DNA of 6,281 nucleotides from Anaerolineales bacterium (GCA_017999235.1 JAGOBN010000261.1:1-6281), one strand, 5' to 3'. Positions 1 through 6,281 are shown, numbered from the stretch's first letter. Numbers and translations are program-made. Notes: a model not told the origin generated them from the sequence alone.

Positions 1-369
1 GATCAAGGGTTTGAGCAGCGGCTGGTCGCCCATCCGCAGCACGCTCTTGGCGATGCCGGCGGCGTGATCGGCCATGCGTTCCATGTCACTGATGATGTTG
101 ATGGCGGCCACCAGAAAGCGCAGGTCGGTGGCGGCTGGCTGCTGGGTGGCGATCAGGGTCACGCAGTCTTGCTCGACCTTGAAGCGCAGGGCGTTGATCT
201 TCGCGTCGTCCACCACGATCTGCCGCGCCAGATCCAGGTCGCGCTCGGCCAGACAGTGCATAGACTGCGCGATGGCGGTGTCTAGCAGACCCCCTAAACG
301 GAGCAGGTCATCCTGAACTCCGCGCAAACCTTGTTGAAAAAGAGACCGGATCGGAGGGGAAGTCGCCAC
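1..369 (-). CDS. phoU: PhoU phosphate transport/signalling regulator, 3' end beyond window
   Basis: The first 123 residues of a PhoU-family protein are visible; the reading frame is still open at base 1. PhoU is a cytoplasmic helical-bundle protein that restrains Pst transport and links it to the phosphate-sensing kinase. Visible family marks are a first helix with an LGGLLDTAI-type pattern (residues 25-33), a helix with VVDDAKINALRFKVE (52-66) and the diagnostic segment QQPAATDLRFLVAAI (76-90) followed by DMERMADHA (95-103), which carries the E/DxxxD metal-binding type motif (E97, D101). In the first repeat the usual 'ID' is 'IN' (N59). Family members are usually about 215-230 residues, so nearly half is missing. 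The start is GTG at 369: an in-frame TGA lies two codons upstream and AGGAG lies 6 bases before it. It follows the HD gene by 28 bases, so it is probably the last or a late gene of the operon. Confidence 0.93.
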   Translation of the reverse strand, partial: MATSPPIRSLFQQGLRGVQDDLLRLGGLLDTAIAQSMHCLAERDLDLARQIVVDDAKINALRFKVEQDCVTLIATQQPAATDLRFLVAAINIISDMERMADHAAGIAKSVLRMGDQPLLKPLI

Positions 370-374
370 AAGTC

Positions 375-380
375 ACTCCT
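375..380 (-). promoter_or_regulatory. Ribosome binding site deciding the GTG start of phoU
   Basis: On the minus strand AGGAGT is read here. AGGAG (380-376) is followed by 6 bases and then GTG at 369-367. The T of AGGAGT begins an in-frame TGA (375-373), so no upstream start is possible, and the next in-frame candidates (TTG at codon 15, ATG at codon 37) would remove conserved helix 1. Confidence 0.75.
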
Positions 381-397
381 AAGTTAAAGCCAGGCGC

Positions 398-1213
398 CTA
401 GGCCTGAAAATCACTCGGATACAAGCGCTGCTCAGCGCCGCTCACTAGGTGCGCATAAATCTCAACCTGGGCTGCCATGGACGAGTTGGCCAGCCGCCGG
501 CGCAGGACGGCGTTGGCATAGCCGGCCCCTACTGGCTGGTTGACACGCACATCGATGCGCACCGGCCGGCCGCCGCCGCGGCGCAGGCTCACGTCTTCAA
601 TGGTAGCGTCCGCGGCCGGCGTGGTCTCGCCGGCGGCTGGCCGGCGGGTCCGGCCCTTGGCCATATCCAAGGCGTCCGCCAGGCTCAAGACGCCGGCTTC
701 TAGGGTCAAGGCCGGCCCCAGGCCATGATGCGCGCCAATAGCGTGCAAGGTCTCGGCCGCCAAAATCACGCGCTCGCGCGGAGCATACAGGGGGCGCAGC
801 CATTCCTGGAGTTTGGGCAAGGCCAGGCTCAACCCAAGTTCAGCCGTCCGCTGGCTGTGCACGGCCAGCCCGAGGTCATGCAGGGCCGCCGCCAGCACCA
901 CCAGCACTTCCGCCTCCTCGCGGCCCAGCCCGTGCTGCCGCATCAGATGCGGCGTCTGGCCGGCCTCCAGGAGCAGGCGCAGCATCCGCAGGCTGGCGTT
1001 GGCCACGATGCGGGCGTGCGTCTCGCCGTGGTCGCTCAACCCCAGCCGCTCGACGGCGGTGACGTTGGCGCAGCGCCACCATTGCCGCAGCTCGTCGTCG
1101 GCGTTGAGGCACTCCACCAGGGCTTGCAGGCGCGGGTTGTGGCGGGCCGGCACCGCGAAGCTGGCTGGCGCCGGCCGGCTCTGTTCCAGCGTGTTCGGAG
1201 CCGGCGTGATCAT
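398..1213 (-). CDS. HD-domain protein (putative metal-dependent phosphohydrolase) in the pst operon
   Basis: A 271-residue soluble protein with HD-superfamily marks. A poorly conserved N-terminal tail (1-25) is followed by an all-helical region with SDHGETHARIV (60-70; H62, H66), LHDLG (111-115; the H112-D113 pair), H119, H157 and the segment LADALDMAKGR (178-188; D180, D183). These fit the H...HD...D metal-binding pattern of HD phosphohydrolases. The spacing and wording resemble a family of uncharacterised HD proteins found in archaea and some bacteria, with 'DHG..H..IVAN' at the front and 'L.DALDM..GR' later. Residues 200-260 look like a small alpha/beta C-terminal domain of unknown role. 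I see no signal peptide or membrane segment. The ATG overlaps the stop of the arsC gene as ATGA, with GGAG 4 bases upstream, so translation is probably coupled. The substrate is not known. Its place between pstB/arsC and phoU suggests a link to phosphate status (inference). Confidence 0.8.
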   Translation of the reverse strand: MITPAPNTLEQSRPAPASFAVPARHNPRLQALVECLNADDELRQWWRCANVTAVERLGLSDHGETHARIVANASLRMLRLLLEAGQTPHLMRQHGLGREEAEVLVVLAAALHDLGLAVHSQRTAELGLSLALPKLQEWLRPLYAPRERVILAAETLHAIGAHHGLGPALTLEAGVLSLADALDMAKGRTRRPAAGETTPAADATIEDVSLRRGGGRPVRIDVRVNQPVGAGYANAVLRRRLANSSMAAQVEIYAHLVSGAEQRLYPSDFQA

Positions 1214-1647
1214 CCCGCTCCGCCGCCTTCCGCCAGCCAGACGTCAAGGCGCGCCGCGATTTGATCGCGGATCTCGCGGAATTTAGCCAGCCTGGCTTCA
1301 TCCGCGCCTTCCACCGCCGCCGGATCATCAAACGGCCAGCGCAGCCGCTGGCCCATCCCCGGAAAAACGGCCGGACACTTGGCGTCGGCGTCGGCGCACA
1401 CCGTGATCACGTAACCGAAATGCACCTTCCCCAGGTAGTCGCTCAGGGGTTTGGAGGTCTGCGCGCGCGCGTCAATCCCGACCTCGTCCAGCACGCGCAG
1501 GGTGTACGGGTTGACGCCCTTGGGCTCCAGGCCGGCGCTGTAGACTTCAAAGCGGTCGCCGGCTTTGTGCCGCAGCAACGCTTCGCCCAGCTGGCTGCGG
1601 GCCGAGTTGCCGGTGCACAAGAACAGGACGCGGGTCTTAGCGGTCAT
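1210..1647 (-). CDS. arsC: Thioredoxin-coupled-type arsenate reductase (LMW tyrosine phosphatase fold)
   Basis: A 145-residue cytoplasmic protein with the low-molecular-weight phosphatase fold. The N-terminal P-loop CTGNSARSQ (11-19) gives C11 and R17 of the CX5R motif. Two more cysteines lie in VCADADAKCP (C84, C91) and the acid loop is WPFDDP (104-109, D107). The C11/C84/C91/D107 spacing matches that known for the Staphylococcus and Bacillus thioredoxin-linked ArsC (C10/C82/C89/D105), where the three cysteines relay electrons while arsenate is reduced to arsenite. Plain LMW tyrosine phosphatases lack the second and third cysteines, so reductase is the better call; activity is still inferred. 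The usual length is about 130-140, so it is complete. The ATG at 1647 has GGAG 6 bases upstream and lies 17 bases after pstB. It sits in the phosphate operon and no arsenite exporter or ArsR is visible in the window, although arsenate enters cells through phosphate transporters. Confidence 0.85.
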   Translation of the reverse strand: MTAKTRVLFLCTGNSARSQLGEALLRHKAGDRFEVYSAGLEPKGVNPYTLRVLDEVGIDARAQTSKPLSDYLGKVHFGYVITVCADADAKCPAVFPGMGQRLRWPFDDPAAVEGADEARLAKFREIRDQIAARLDVWLAEGGGAG

Positions 1648-1664
1648 GCGGGTCTCCGTCAGGG

Positions 1665-2507
1665 TTAGCCGAAACGCCCGGAGACATAGTCTTCGGTGCG
1701 TTTGTCCTTCGGCCGGGTGAAGATCGTCTGGGTATCATCGAATTCAATCACCGTGCCGGAGCGCTGACCGGCGGCCGTCAACATCATCATGGCCGTCTTG
1801 TCCGACACGCGCGCGGCCTGCTGCATATTGTGGGTGACGATGATGATGGTGTACTGCTGTTTAAGATCCTGCATCAACTCCTCGATCTTCAGCGTCGCGA
1901 TCGGGTCGAGCGCCGAGCAGGGCTCATCCATCAGGATGATCTCCGGCTGGATGGCGATGGCGCGCGCGATGCACAGCCGCTGCTGCTGGCCGCCGGACAG
2001 GCTGTAGCCGCTCTGCTTGAGCTTGTCCTTGACCTCGTCCCACAACGCGGCGCTCCGCAGCGAGCGCTCCACCAGCGCGTCCATGTCGGCCTTGCCGCCC
2101 GGAAAGCCGTTGATGCGCGCGCCCCAGGCAATATTGTCGTAGATGCTCTTGGGAAAGGGGTTGGGCTTCTGGAAGACCATGCCGATCCGCCGGCGCACTT
2201 CCACCGGGTCCACCTCGGGCGCGTACAGGTTACGGCCATGCATCAGCACCTCGCCCTCGACGCGGGCGCCCAAGACAAAATCGTTCATGCGGTTGAAGGC
2301 CCGCAGGAGCGTGCTCTTGCCGCACCCCGACGGGCCGATGATGGCCGTGATCTTCCGGGTCTCCACCTGAAGATTGACATCCTGGATGGCCTTGAAATTG
2401 CCGTAGTAGAAATTGAAAGCGCGGGTCTCGATGGCCAGGGCGCTGGCGGCGGCCTCGCCGGCGGCCGGCCGCCCCGCCTCGGGCGCGGTCACTTGCAGGG
2501 TGGACAT
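1665..2507 (-). CDS. pstB: PstB, ATP-binding subunit of the phosphate ABC transporter
   Basis: A 280-residue cytoplasmic ATPase that drives phosphate import through PstC/PstA. All ABC elements are present in order: Walker [10 protein letters not shown] (58-66), Q-loop Q113 in [17 protein letters not shown], signature LSGGQQQRL (170-178), Walker B ILMDEP (191-196), D-loop SALD (198-201) and switch H226 in VTHNMQQA. The '[13 protein letters not shown]', '[13 protein letters not shown]' and C-terminal '[10 protein letters not shown]' segments are typical of PstB rather than other importers. The core starts near residue 26. The first 25 residues form an Ala/Gly-rich tail that is an addition to the usual 250-260 residue length and is not obviously conserved. 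The ATG at 2507 has AGGA 10 bases upstream and follows pstA by 24 bases. No catalytic residue is missing, so it should be functional. Confidence 0.97.
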   Translation of the reverse strand: MSTLQVTAPEAGRPAAGEAAASALAIETRAFNFYYGNFKAIQDVNLQVETRKITAIIGPSGCGKSTLLRAFNRMNDFVLGARVEGEVLMHGRNLYAPEVDPVEVRRRIGMVFQKPNPFPKSIYDNIAWGARINGFPGGKADMDALVERSLRSAALWDEVKDKLKQSGYSLSGGQQQRLCIARAIAIQPEIILMDEPCSALDPIATLKIEELMQDLKQQYTIIIVTHNMQQAARVSDKTAMMMLTAAGQRSGTVIEFDDTQTIFTRPKDKRTEDYVSGRFG

Positions 2508-2531
2508 AGATGTGGCTTCCTTGATCGAGCT

Positions 2532-3779
2532 TTAGTACAGCCGGCGGCTGAAGCGGTTGCGCAGGATGATCGCGGACGCGTTCAGCGTCAGCAGCATGGC
2601 CAGCAGCACCAGGATGGCGGCCGCCGCGATGTTGCGGAACTCGGCCTGTGGGCGCGCGGTCCAGTTGTAGATCTGAATGGGCAGAGCCGTGAACTTGGAA
2701 AACAAACCGTCCGGGTCCACGGTGATAAAGGTGGAAGCGCCCACCACCACCAGCGGCGCGGTCTCACCGATGGCGCGGGAGACGGCCAGAATGCTGCCTG
2801 TCAGAATCCCCGGCAGGGCGTTGGGCAGAACATGGTGCCAGATGGTCTGCCACTTGGTGGCGCCCAGCCCATAGGCCGCCTGGCGGAAGGAGTCCGGCAC
2901 GGCGCGGATCGCCTCCTTGGCGTTGACGATGATGATCGGCAGGATCAACAGCGCCATGGTCATGGCCGCCGCCACGATGGTGCGGCCGTTAGAATCGGCC
3001 ACGCCGAACAGGGCGCCGCTGGTGAAGGCCTCCAGCGTGCGGACAAAGACCGCCAGCCCGAGCATGCCGTAGACGATTGACGGCACGCCGGCCAGGTTGT
3101 AGATGTTGGTTTCGATGATCTTGTAGAGAAAGCTCTGCGACGCGTACTCGTGCAGATAAATCGCCGCGCCAATGCCGACCGGCAGGGCAAAGGCCATGGT
3201 CAGCGCCACCAGCAGCAGCGACCCCAGCAGCGCGGTGCGGACACCCGCGAACTCCGGCTGGCTGGACATGGGCGTGGTGAGGAATTGCGGCGTCAGCCAG
3301 GAGCGAAAGACCAGCTTGCCATCCGGATGCTCAGCCTGCATTTCCGCCTCGATCGCGGCCCGGCCAAAGAGCGACTCGGTCAGCGGGTAGCTGGCTTGCA
3401 CCTGACGTTTGACAACGCGCTCGTACACAATTTCCAGCACGTTGGCCGCGGTGCGTTCCACAAACGGCTGATCTTTCGCCAATTTATTGAAGGCGCCCGT
3501 AGATAAACTGGCCTGCAGAATGGCCACCAGTTCGACATGGGAGAGCGCTTCAAGCGGCTGCCCGGCCGGGGTCAGGGTGGCGGGATCCAATTTATCGACC
3601 ACCACCACGTAACCGAAGGCATTGTTCACCACGTTATAGAGCAGCGCGGTCAGGGCCAGAATGCCGACACAGGTGGCCAGCAGAAACAGCGTCTGCCAGA
3701 GCAGGCCGGCGCGGTGCCGCTGATCGGTAAAGGCCCGCAGGCGGTCGCCCTCGGGCAGGGAGGCGGGGATGGGGCTCAT
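2532..3779 (-). CDS. pstA: PstA, permease subunit of the phosphate ABC transporter, with enlarged extracytoplasmic loop
   Basis: A 415-residue inner-membrane permease. Predicted segments are TM1 about 27-52, then a long hydrophilic stretch 55-180, then TM2 about 181-209, TM3 229-247, TM4 267-286, TM5 325-348 and TM6 385-407. The cytoplasmic coupling helix that docks on PstB is at about 287-325 ([20 protein letters not shown]), the usual PstA/PstC EAA-type motif. The permease core (181-415) reads as ordinary PstA, with [15 protein letters not shown] and [10 protein letters not shown]. Classical PstA is about 280-300 residues, so the roughly 125-residue stretch between TM1 and TM2 is an insertion facing the outside; some proteobacterial PstA proteins also have large N-terminal extracytoplasmic regions. 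The start ATG at 3779 overlaps the pstC stop (TAATG), with GGAGG 10 bases upstream inside pstC, so the two permeases are probably made in a fixed ratio. Confidence 0.95.
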   Translation of the reverse strand: MSPIPASLPEGDRLRAFTDQRHRAGLLWQTLFLLATCVGILALTALLYNVVNNAFGYVVVVDKLDPATLTPAGQPLEALSHVELVAILQASLSTGAFNKLAKDQPFVERTAANVLEIVYERVVKRQVQASYPLTESLFGRAAIEAEMQAEHPDGKLVFRSWLTPQFLTTPMSSQPEFAGVRTALLGSLLLVALTMAFALPVGIGAAIYLHEYASQSFLYKIIETNIYNLAGVPSIVYGMLGLAVFVRTLEAFTSGALFGVADSNGRTIVAAAMTMALLILPIIIVNAKEAIRAVPDSFRQAAYGLGATKWQTIWHHVLPNALPGILTGSILAVSRAIGETAPLVVVGASTFITVDPDGLFSKFTALPIQIYNWTARPQAEFRNIAAAAILVLLAMLLTLNASAIILRNRFSRRLY

Positions 3780-4852
3780 TATTCGTACGCCTCCCGATAG
3801 CGGTTCACCACGGCGCGGCTGATCAGATTTAGGCTAAGCGTAATGGCAAAGAGCACCAGCGCGATCGCGAACAGGCTCTCGTAATCCAACGACGCATAGC
3901 TCAGGTCGCCGCCGCTGATGCGCACAATGTGGCCAGCCAGGGTCTCCGCCGCCTGGAAGGGGTTGAGGGTCAGGCTGGGGCCGGCGCCGGCCGCGATGGC
4001 CACGATCATGGTCTCGCCAAAAGCGCGCGAGATGCCGATGATAAAAGCGGCCACAATGCCGGAGAAGGCCGCCGGGACCACCACCTGAATGGCCGTTTCC
4101 AGCCGCGTGGCACCCAGGCCGTAGGCCCCCTCCCGCAGGGCGCGCGGCACCGCGCTCAGCGCGTCCTCGCTCATGGAAGTGATCAGCGGCATGATCATGA
4201 TTCCGATCACCAGGCCGGCCGAGGCCATGTTGTAGATCTCCACCGTATCCACGCCGAAGAGCGCCCGCAGACCAGGGGTGACGAAGGTCAGGGCGAAATA
4301 ACCATAGACCACCGTGGGAATGCCGGCCAGGATTTCCAGGGTGGGCTTCAGCACGCCGCGCACCCGCGGCGACGCGTACTCGCTCAGAAACACCGCCGCG
4401 GCCAGGCCCAGTGGCATCGCCACCAGGATCGCGACCACGCTGGTGACCAGGGTGGCCGTCACCAGCGGCCAGATGCCAAACGCGTAAATATTGGGCGACC
4501 ACTTGAACGTGGTAATGAAATCCAGCGGCCGAACTTCCGGGTTGGTAAAAAACAGCAGGGCCTCGCGGCCCAGCACGTACACAATCCCAGCCGTGATCGC
4601 CACCGAGATCAGTCCGCAGCCGAGGATCAGGATCTGGATGAAGCTTTCGCCCAGGCGCGACCGTTTCCGCAGCAGGTTCAGCGCGGCGGGGGAGTTGTCA
4701 GTCAGGGCCAACGTCTGTGCGGGGGACACGGTCTCAATCGGCGGCTCCTGCGGCTGGGGGGACAGCCGGATTTCAACCTGATCGGGCGCTGGAACGGATA
4801 GATTGGGTTTGAGGGGGGGCGTTTCGGCTGGATCAACGATTCGAGTGCTCAT
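3779..4852 (-). CDS. pstC: PstC, permease subunit of the phosphate ABC transporter
   Basis: A 357-residue inner-membrane permease that pairs with PstA. A proline-rich, probably disordered cytoplasmic tail occupies about residues 1-60. Six predicted membrane segments follow at about 71-97, 127-156, 170-195, 206-226, 260-290 and 322-346. Family signatures are [12 protein letters not shown] (155-166), [17 protein letters not shown] (172-188), the EAA-type coupling motif [22 protein letters not shown] (228-249) and [15 protein letters not shown] (275-289). The length exceeds the usual 300-320 because of the N-terminal tail. The start ATG at 4852 is the only in-frame ATG before residue 146. Its ribosome site is weak (GGGA, 4 bases away), unlike the clear sites of pstA, pstB and phoU. 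It follows pstS after a 106-base gap containing two hairpins, and its TAA stop shares one base with the pstA start. Confidence 0.95.
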   Translation of the reverse strand: MSTRIVDPAETPPLKPNLSVPAPDQVEIRLSPQPQEPPIETVSPAQTLALTDNSPAALNLLRKRSRLGESFIQILILGCGLISVAITAGIVYVLGREALLFFTNPEVRPLDFITTFKWSPNIYAFGIWPLVTATLVTSVVAILVAMPLGLAAAVFLSEYASPRVRGVLKPTLEILAGIPTVVYGYFALTFVTPGLRALFGVDTVEIYNMASAGLVIGIMIMPLITSMSEDALSAVPRALREGAYGLGATRLETAIQVVVPAAFSGIVAAFIIGISRAFGETMIVAIAAGAGPSLTLNPFQAAETLAGHIVRISGGDLSYASLDYESLFAIALVLFAITLSLNLISRAVVNRYREAYE

Positions 4853-4889
4853 AGAGTCCCGCTTGCAGATTGATGGGGCGTTTCAAGGA

Positions 4890-4909
4890 CGTCTGCCCAT
4901 CGTCAGACG
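4890..4909 (-). promoter_or_regulatory. Small second hairpin abutting the first
   Basis: CGUCUG and CAGACG form a 6-bp perfect stem around an 8-base loop (ACGAUGGG in the transcript). It directly abuts the larger hairpin with no spacer, so the two stems could stack end to end. Its own stability is modest and the functional meaning is unproven. Confidence 0.5.
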
Positions 4910-4942
4910 GCAGAGGAGGGCCCAGGTTGGACCCTCCTCTGC
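4910..4942 (-). promoter_or_regulatory. Strong intercistronic RNA hairpin after pstS
   Basis: In the transcript the left arm GCAGAGGAGGGUCC and right arm GGGCCCUCCUCUGC form a 14-bp stem with one G-U wobble and an AACCU loop of five bases. It begins 16 bases after the pstS stop. No U-run follows, so it is not a standard intrinsic terminator. In binding-protein ABC operons such a hairpin often protects the upstream mRNA from 3' decay and allows the binding protein to be made in excess over the membrane subunits; that role is inferred here. Partial termination or attenuation is the main alternative. Confidence 0.8.
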
Positions 4943-4958
4943 GGTAAGTCAACGGCGA

Positions 4959-6281
4959 TTACTGGCCGGTGCCGGCGAGCCACGCGGCGTAGGCATCGCC
5001 CAGCGCGTTGTCGGCGGCCGGGAAGTAGCCCACGTCCACGATCTCGGCGTTCACATTCGTCAAGTAGAACAGGATGAACGCCGCCACCTGGGGCTTGGCC
5101 TGCATGATCTGGGCGTCCGAGTAGATATACAACGGCCGCGCCAGCGGGTACGTGCCGGCGTTCACCGCCGCCTGGTCAGGCGCCACCGCCGCCGCCGCCA
5201 GTTTCGCGGCGTCGCCGGCCGCGTCCGCTTCTTTCGCGACGGACACCACCGGCACGGCCTTCAGCTTGCCGGCCTCATTGGCGTAGTAGGCGTAGCCGAA
5301 GTAGCCCACGGCGTACTGCGACCCTTCCACGCCTTGCGCCAGGACGTTGTCGTCCTCGCTGAACTGCGTGCCCTCGGCGCTCAGGATGGCCTGCTCGCCG
5401 GCGTCGATGTTGGCCTTGCCGTCCACCAGATTGGCCGGCGCCATCACCGCCTCCACAAAGTAGTCAAACGTGCCGGAGTCCGTCCCCGGGCTGAAGCGCT
5501 GGATCGGCTCCGCCGGCCAGCCGGCGCGCACGTCCGCCCAGGTCTGCGCGGTGGAGAAGGCCGCCGCCAGTTCGCTGGCGGTGAGGTAATCCACAAAGGT
5601 GTTGTCCTGGCTGACCACCACGGCCAGCGCGTCCGTGCCGACGCGGAACTCCAGCGGCGTGCGCCCGAGGGCCGCGCAGTTGGCGATCTCTTTGGCGTTG
5701 ATGGCGCGCGAGGCGTTGGAGATATCCGTCTCGCCCGTCTTGCAGAAGCGCTCAAAGCCGGCGCCGGTGCCGACGCTGTCGATGGTCACCTGGCCGCCGA
5801 AGCCCTCTTCGTTGAAGCGCTCGGCCATCCGTTCGGACAGCGGGAAGACGGTGGACGAGCCGGCGGTGACAATGTCGCCTTCCACCGCGGCGGCGTCCAC
5901 GGCGGTGGCGCTCAGGGCGTACCACAGCCGGCCGTATGCCTTCGCGATGGCGCTGGCCGGGGCCGGGAAGTAGCCCACATCCACAATATTGTCGTCCAGG
6001 CTGTCCAGATAGAACTTGATGAACGCCGCCACCTGGGGCTTGGCCTGCAGGATCTGGGCGTCCGAGTAGATGTACAACGGCCGCGCCAGCGGATAGGTCG
6101 CCGCATCGACGGCCGCCTGGTTGGGCTCCACCGCCGCCGCCGGGTCGCTCTTGGCCACCGGCACGGCCTTCAGCTTGCCGGCCTCATTGGCGTAGTAGGC
6201 GTAGCCGAAGTAGCCCACGGCGTACTGCGACCCTTCCACGCCTTGCGCCAGGACGTTGTCGTCCTCGCTGAACTGCGTGCC
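4959..6281 (-). CDS. pstS: PstS-type phosphate-binding protein with two fused modules, 5' end beyond window
   Basis: The last 440 residues of a long extracytoplasmic binding protein; the frame is open at the right edge, so the signal peptide and most of module 1 are not seen. A GTG at 6239 is an internal valine, not the start. Counting from that valine, module 1 contributes its C-terminal part (1 to about 108), a short linker follows, and module 2 (about 121-426) is complete. Module 2 shows the phosphate-binding loops of PstS: AGSSTVFPLS (126-135), DSVGTGAGFERFC (154-166), GETDISNASRAI (169-180) and PGTDSGTFDYF (251-261). Module 2 has no signal peptide or lipobox and continues directly from module 1, so this is a fusion and not two genes. 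The modules share segments VEGSQYAVGYFGYAYY, YPLARPLYIYSDAQI and IVDVGYFPA at a 303-residue period; module 2 has a 12-residue longer Ala-rich linker (329-352). It is the first visible gene of the operon. Related PBP-like proteins exist, but neighbouring pstCAB makes PstS the best call. Confidence 0.93.
   Translation of the reverse strand, partial: GTQFSEDDNVLAQGVEGSQYAVGYFGYAYYANEAGKLKAVPVAKSDPAAAVEPNQAAVDAATYPLARPLYIYSDAQILQAKPQVAAFIKFYLDSLDDNIVDVGYFPAPASAIAKAYGRLWYALSATAVDAAAVEGDIVTAGSSTVFPLSERMAERFNEEGFGGQVTIDSVGTGAGFERFCKTGETDISNASRAINAKEIANCAALGRTPLEFRVGTDALAVVVSQDNTFVDYLTASELAAAFSTAQTWADVRAGWPAEPIQRFSPGTDSGTFDYFVEAVMAPANLVDGKANIDAGEQAILSAEGTQFSEDDNVLAQGVEGSQYAVGYFGYAYYANEAGKLKAVPVVSVAKEADAAGDAAKLAAAAVAPDQAAVNAGTYPLARPLYIYSDAQIMQAKPQVAAFILFYLTNVNAEIVDVGYFPAADNALGDAYAAWLAGTGQ
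5246..5372. repeat. 127-bp exact direct repeat, copy in PstS module 2
   Basis: Every base from 5246 to 5372 equals 6155-6281, at an offset of 909 bases (303 codons). The match stops at the left with a mismatch at 5245 (a) against 6154 (g); at the right it runs into the window edge. It encodes the segment from about GTQFSEDDNVL through GKLKAVPV in module 2. Confidence 0.97.
6155..6281. repeat. 127-bp exact direct repeat, copy in PstS module 1 at window end
   Basis: Identical to 5246-5372 and occupying the last 127 bases of the window. The rest of the visible module 1 tail (about 5960-6120) is clearly similar to, but not identical with, module 2 (about 5010-5160), with many silent and some amino-acid changes. 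The true length of the identical tract is unknown because the sequence ends inside it. Confidence 0.97.

Larger units (their letters stand above)
4853..4958 (-). other. pstS-pstC intergenic region
   Basis: This 106-base gap is the only sizeable non-coding stretch in the cluster. It contains two hairpins placed back to back (4910-4942 and 4890-4909) and then about 37 bases of unstructured leader to the pstC start. I do not see a convincing promoter: a TTGACT (4952-4947 on the minus strand) has no -10 partner at proper distance, because that position falls inside the strong hairpin. Confidence 0.7.

Noticed and set aside
391..406. Short inverted repeat (caggc...gcctg) at the end of the HD gene
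   Set aside because: Only 5 bp of pairing, overlapping the stop codon, in GC-rich DNA and with no U-run; such matches are expected by chance.
725..1264. Plus-strand open frame of 179 codons opposite the HD gene
   Set aside because: It overlaps the HD gene entirely and runs into arsC; the minus-strand frame carries recognisable HD motifs while this one has none.
2461..2472. 12-bp perfect palindrome of G and C bases
   Set aside because: It lies inside the Ala/Gly-rich coding tail of PstB; runs of GGC/GCC codons make such palindromes common in this GC-rich sequence.
1830..3080. Long plus-strand open frame (416 codons) opposite pstB and pstA
   Set aside because: It is antisense to two well-identified genes, has low-complexity Gly/Arg/His/Gln-rich composition typical of GC-rich reverse frames, and matches no family I recognise.
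3929..4801. Plus-strand open frame of 290 codons opposite pstC
   Set aside because: A reverse-frame shadow of pstC, with composition rich in Arg, Gly, His and Gln and no domain pattern.
4947..4952. TTGACT as a -35 element of an internal pstC promoter
   Set aside because: A -10 element at the right spacing would fall inside the strong hairpin, where nothing resembling TATAAT is present.
6237..6239. GTG as the start of pstS
   Set aside because: It lies inside a conserved segment (AQGVEGSQYAVG) that recurs in module 2, and the frame stays open upstream to the window edge, so it is an internal valine codon.

Overview
The window carries one continuous minus-strand gene cluster for phosphate uptake. 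Read in transcription order (right to left) it is pstS (5' end missing) - pstC - pstA - pstB - arsC-like reductase - HD-domain protein - phoU (3' end missing). Every gene is on the minus strand. The gaps are 28 bases or less, or are overlaps of 1 to 4 bases, except for 106 bases between pstS and pstC. This looks like a single operon whose promoter lies beyond the right edge.

The DNA is GC-rich. The gene complement, a double-module PstS, a PstA with a long extracytoplasmic insertion, and the HD-family type together suggest a member of Chloroflexota or a similar deep-branching bacterium, probably an environmental or metagenome-derived sequence. This placement is inference from general protein character and is not certain.

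Layout: 6281-4959 holds the end of a periplasmic phosphate-binding protein made of two consecutive PstS-like modules. Only the C-terminal part of module 1 is inside the window; module 2 is complete. 4958-4853 holds two adjacent RNA hairpins, one very strong. 4852-2532 encodes the two permease subunits PstC and PstA, which overlap by one base. 2507-1665 encodes the ATPase PstB. 1647-1210 encodes a thioredoxin-type arsenate reductase, 1213-398 an HD-domain protein overlapping it by four bases, and 369-1 the first 123 residues of PhoU.

Working together, PstS captures phosphate outside the membrane, PstC/PstA form the channel, PstB powers it and PhoU is expected to restrain or sense transport. 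Arsenate enters by the same route as phosphate, so an arsenate reductase in the same transcript makes functional sense. The role of the HD protein is unknown.

The core is an ordinary Pst operon. The points most worth a second look are: (1) a stretch of exactly 127 bp that is identical between the two PstS modules and runs to the very end of the window, suggesting recent gene conversion and/or an assembly-graph break; (2) the strong intercistronic hairpin after pstS; (3) arsC and the HD gene inserted between pstB and phoU; (4) the enlarged PstA. I see no RNA genes, CRISPR array or mobile element, and no gene-free stretch over 300 bases.
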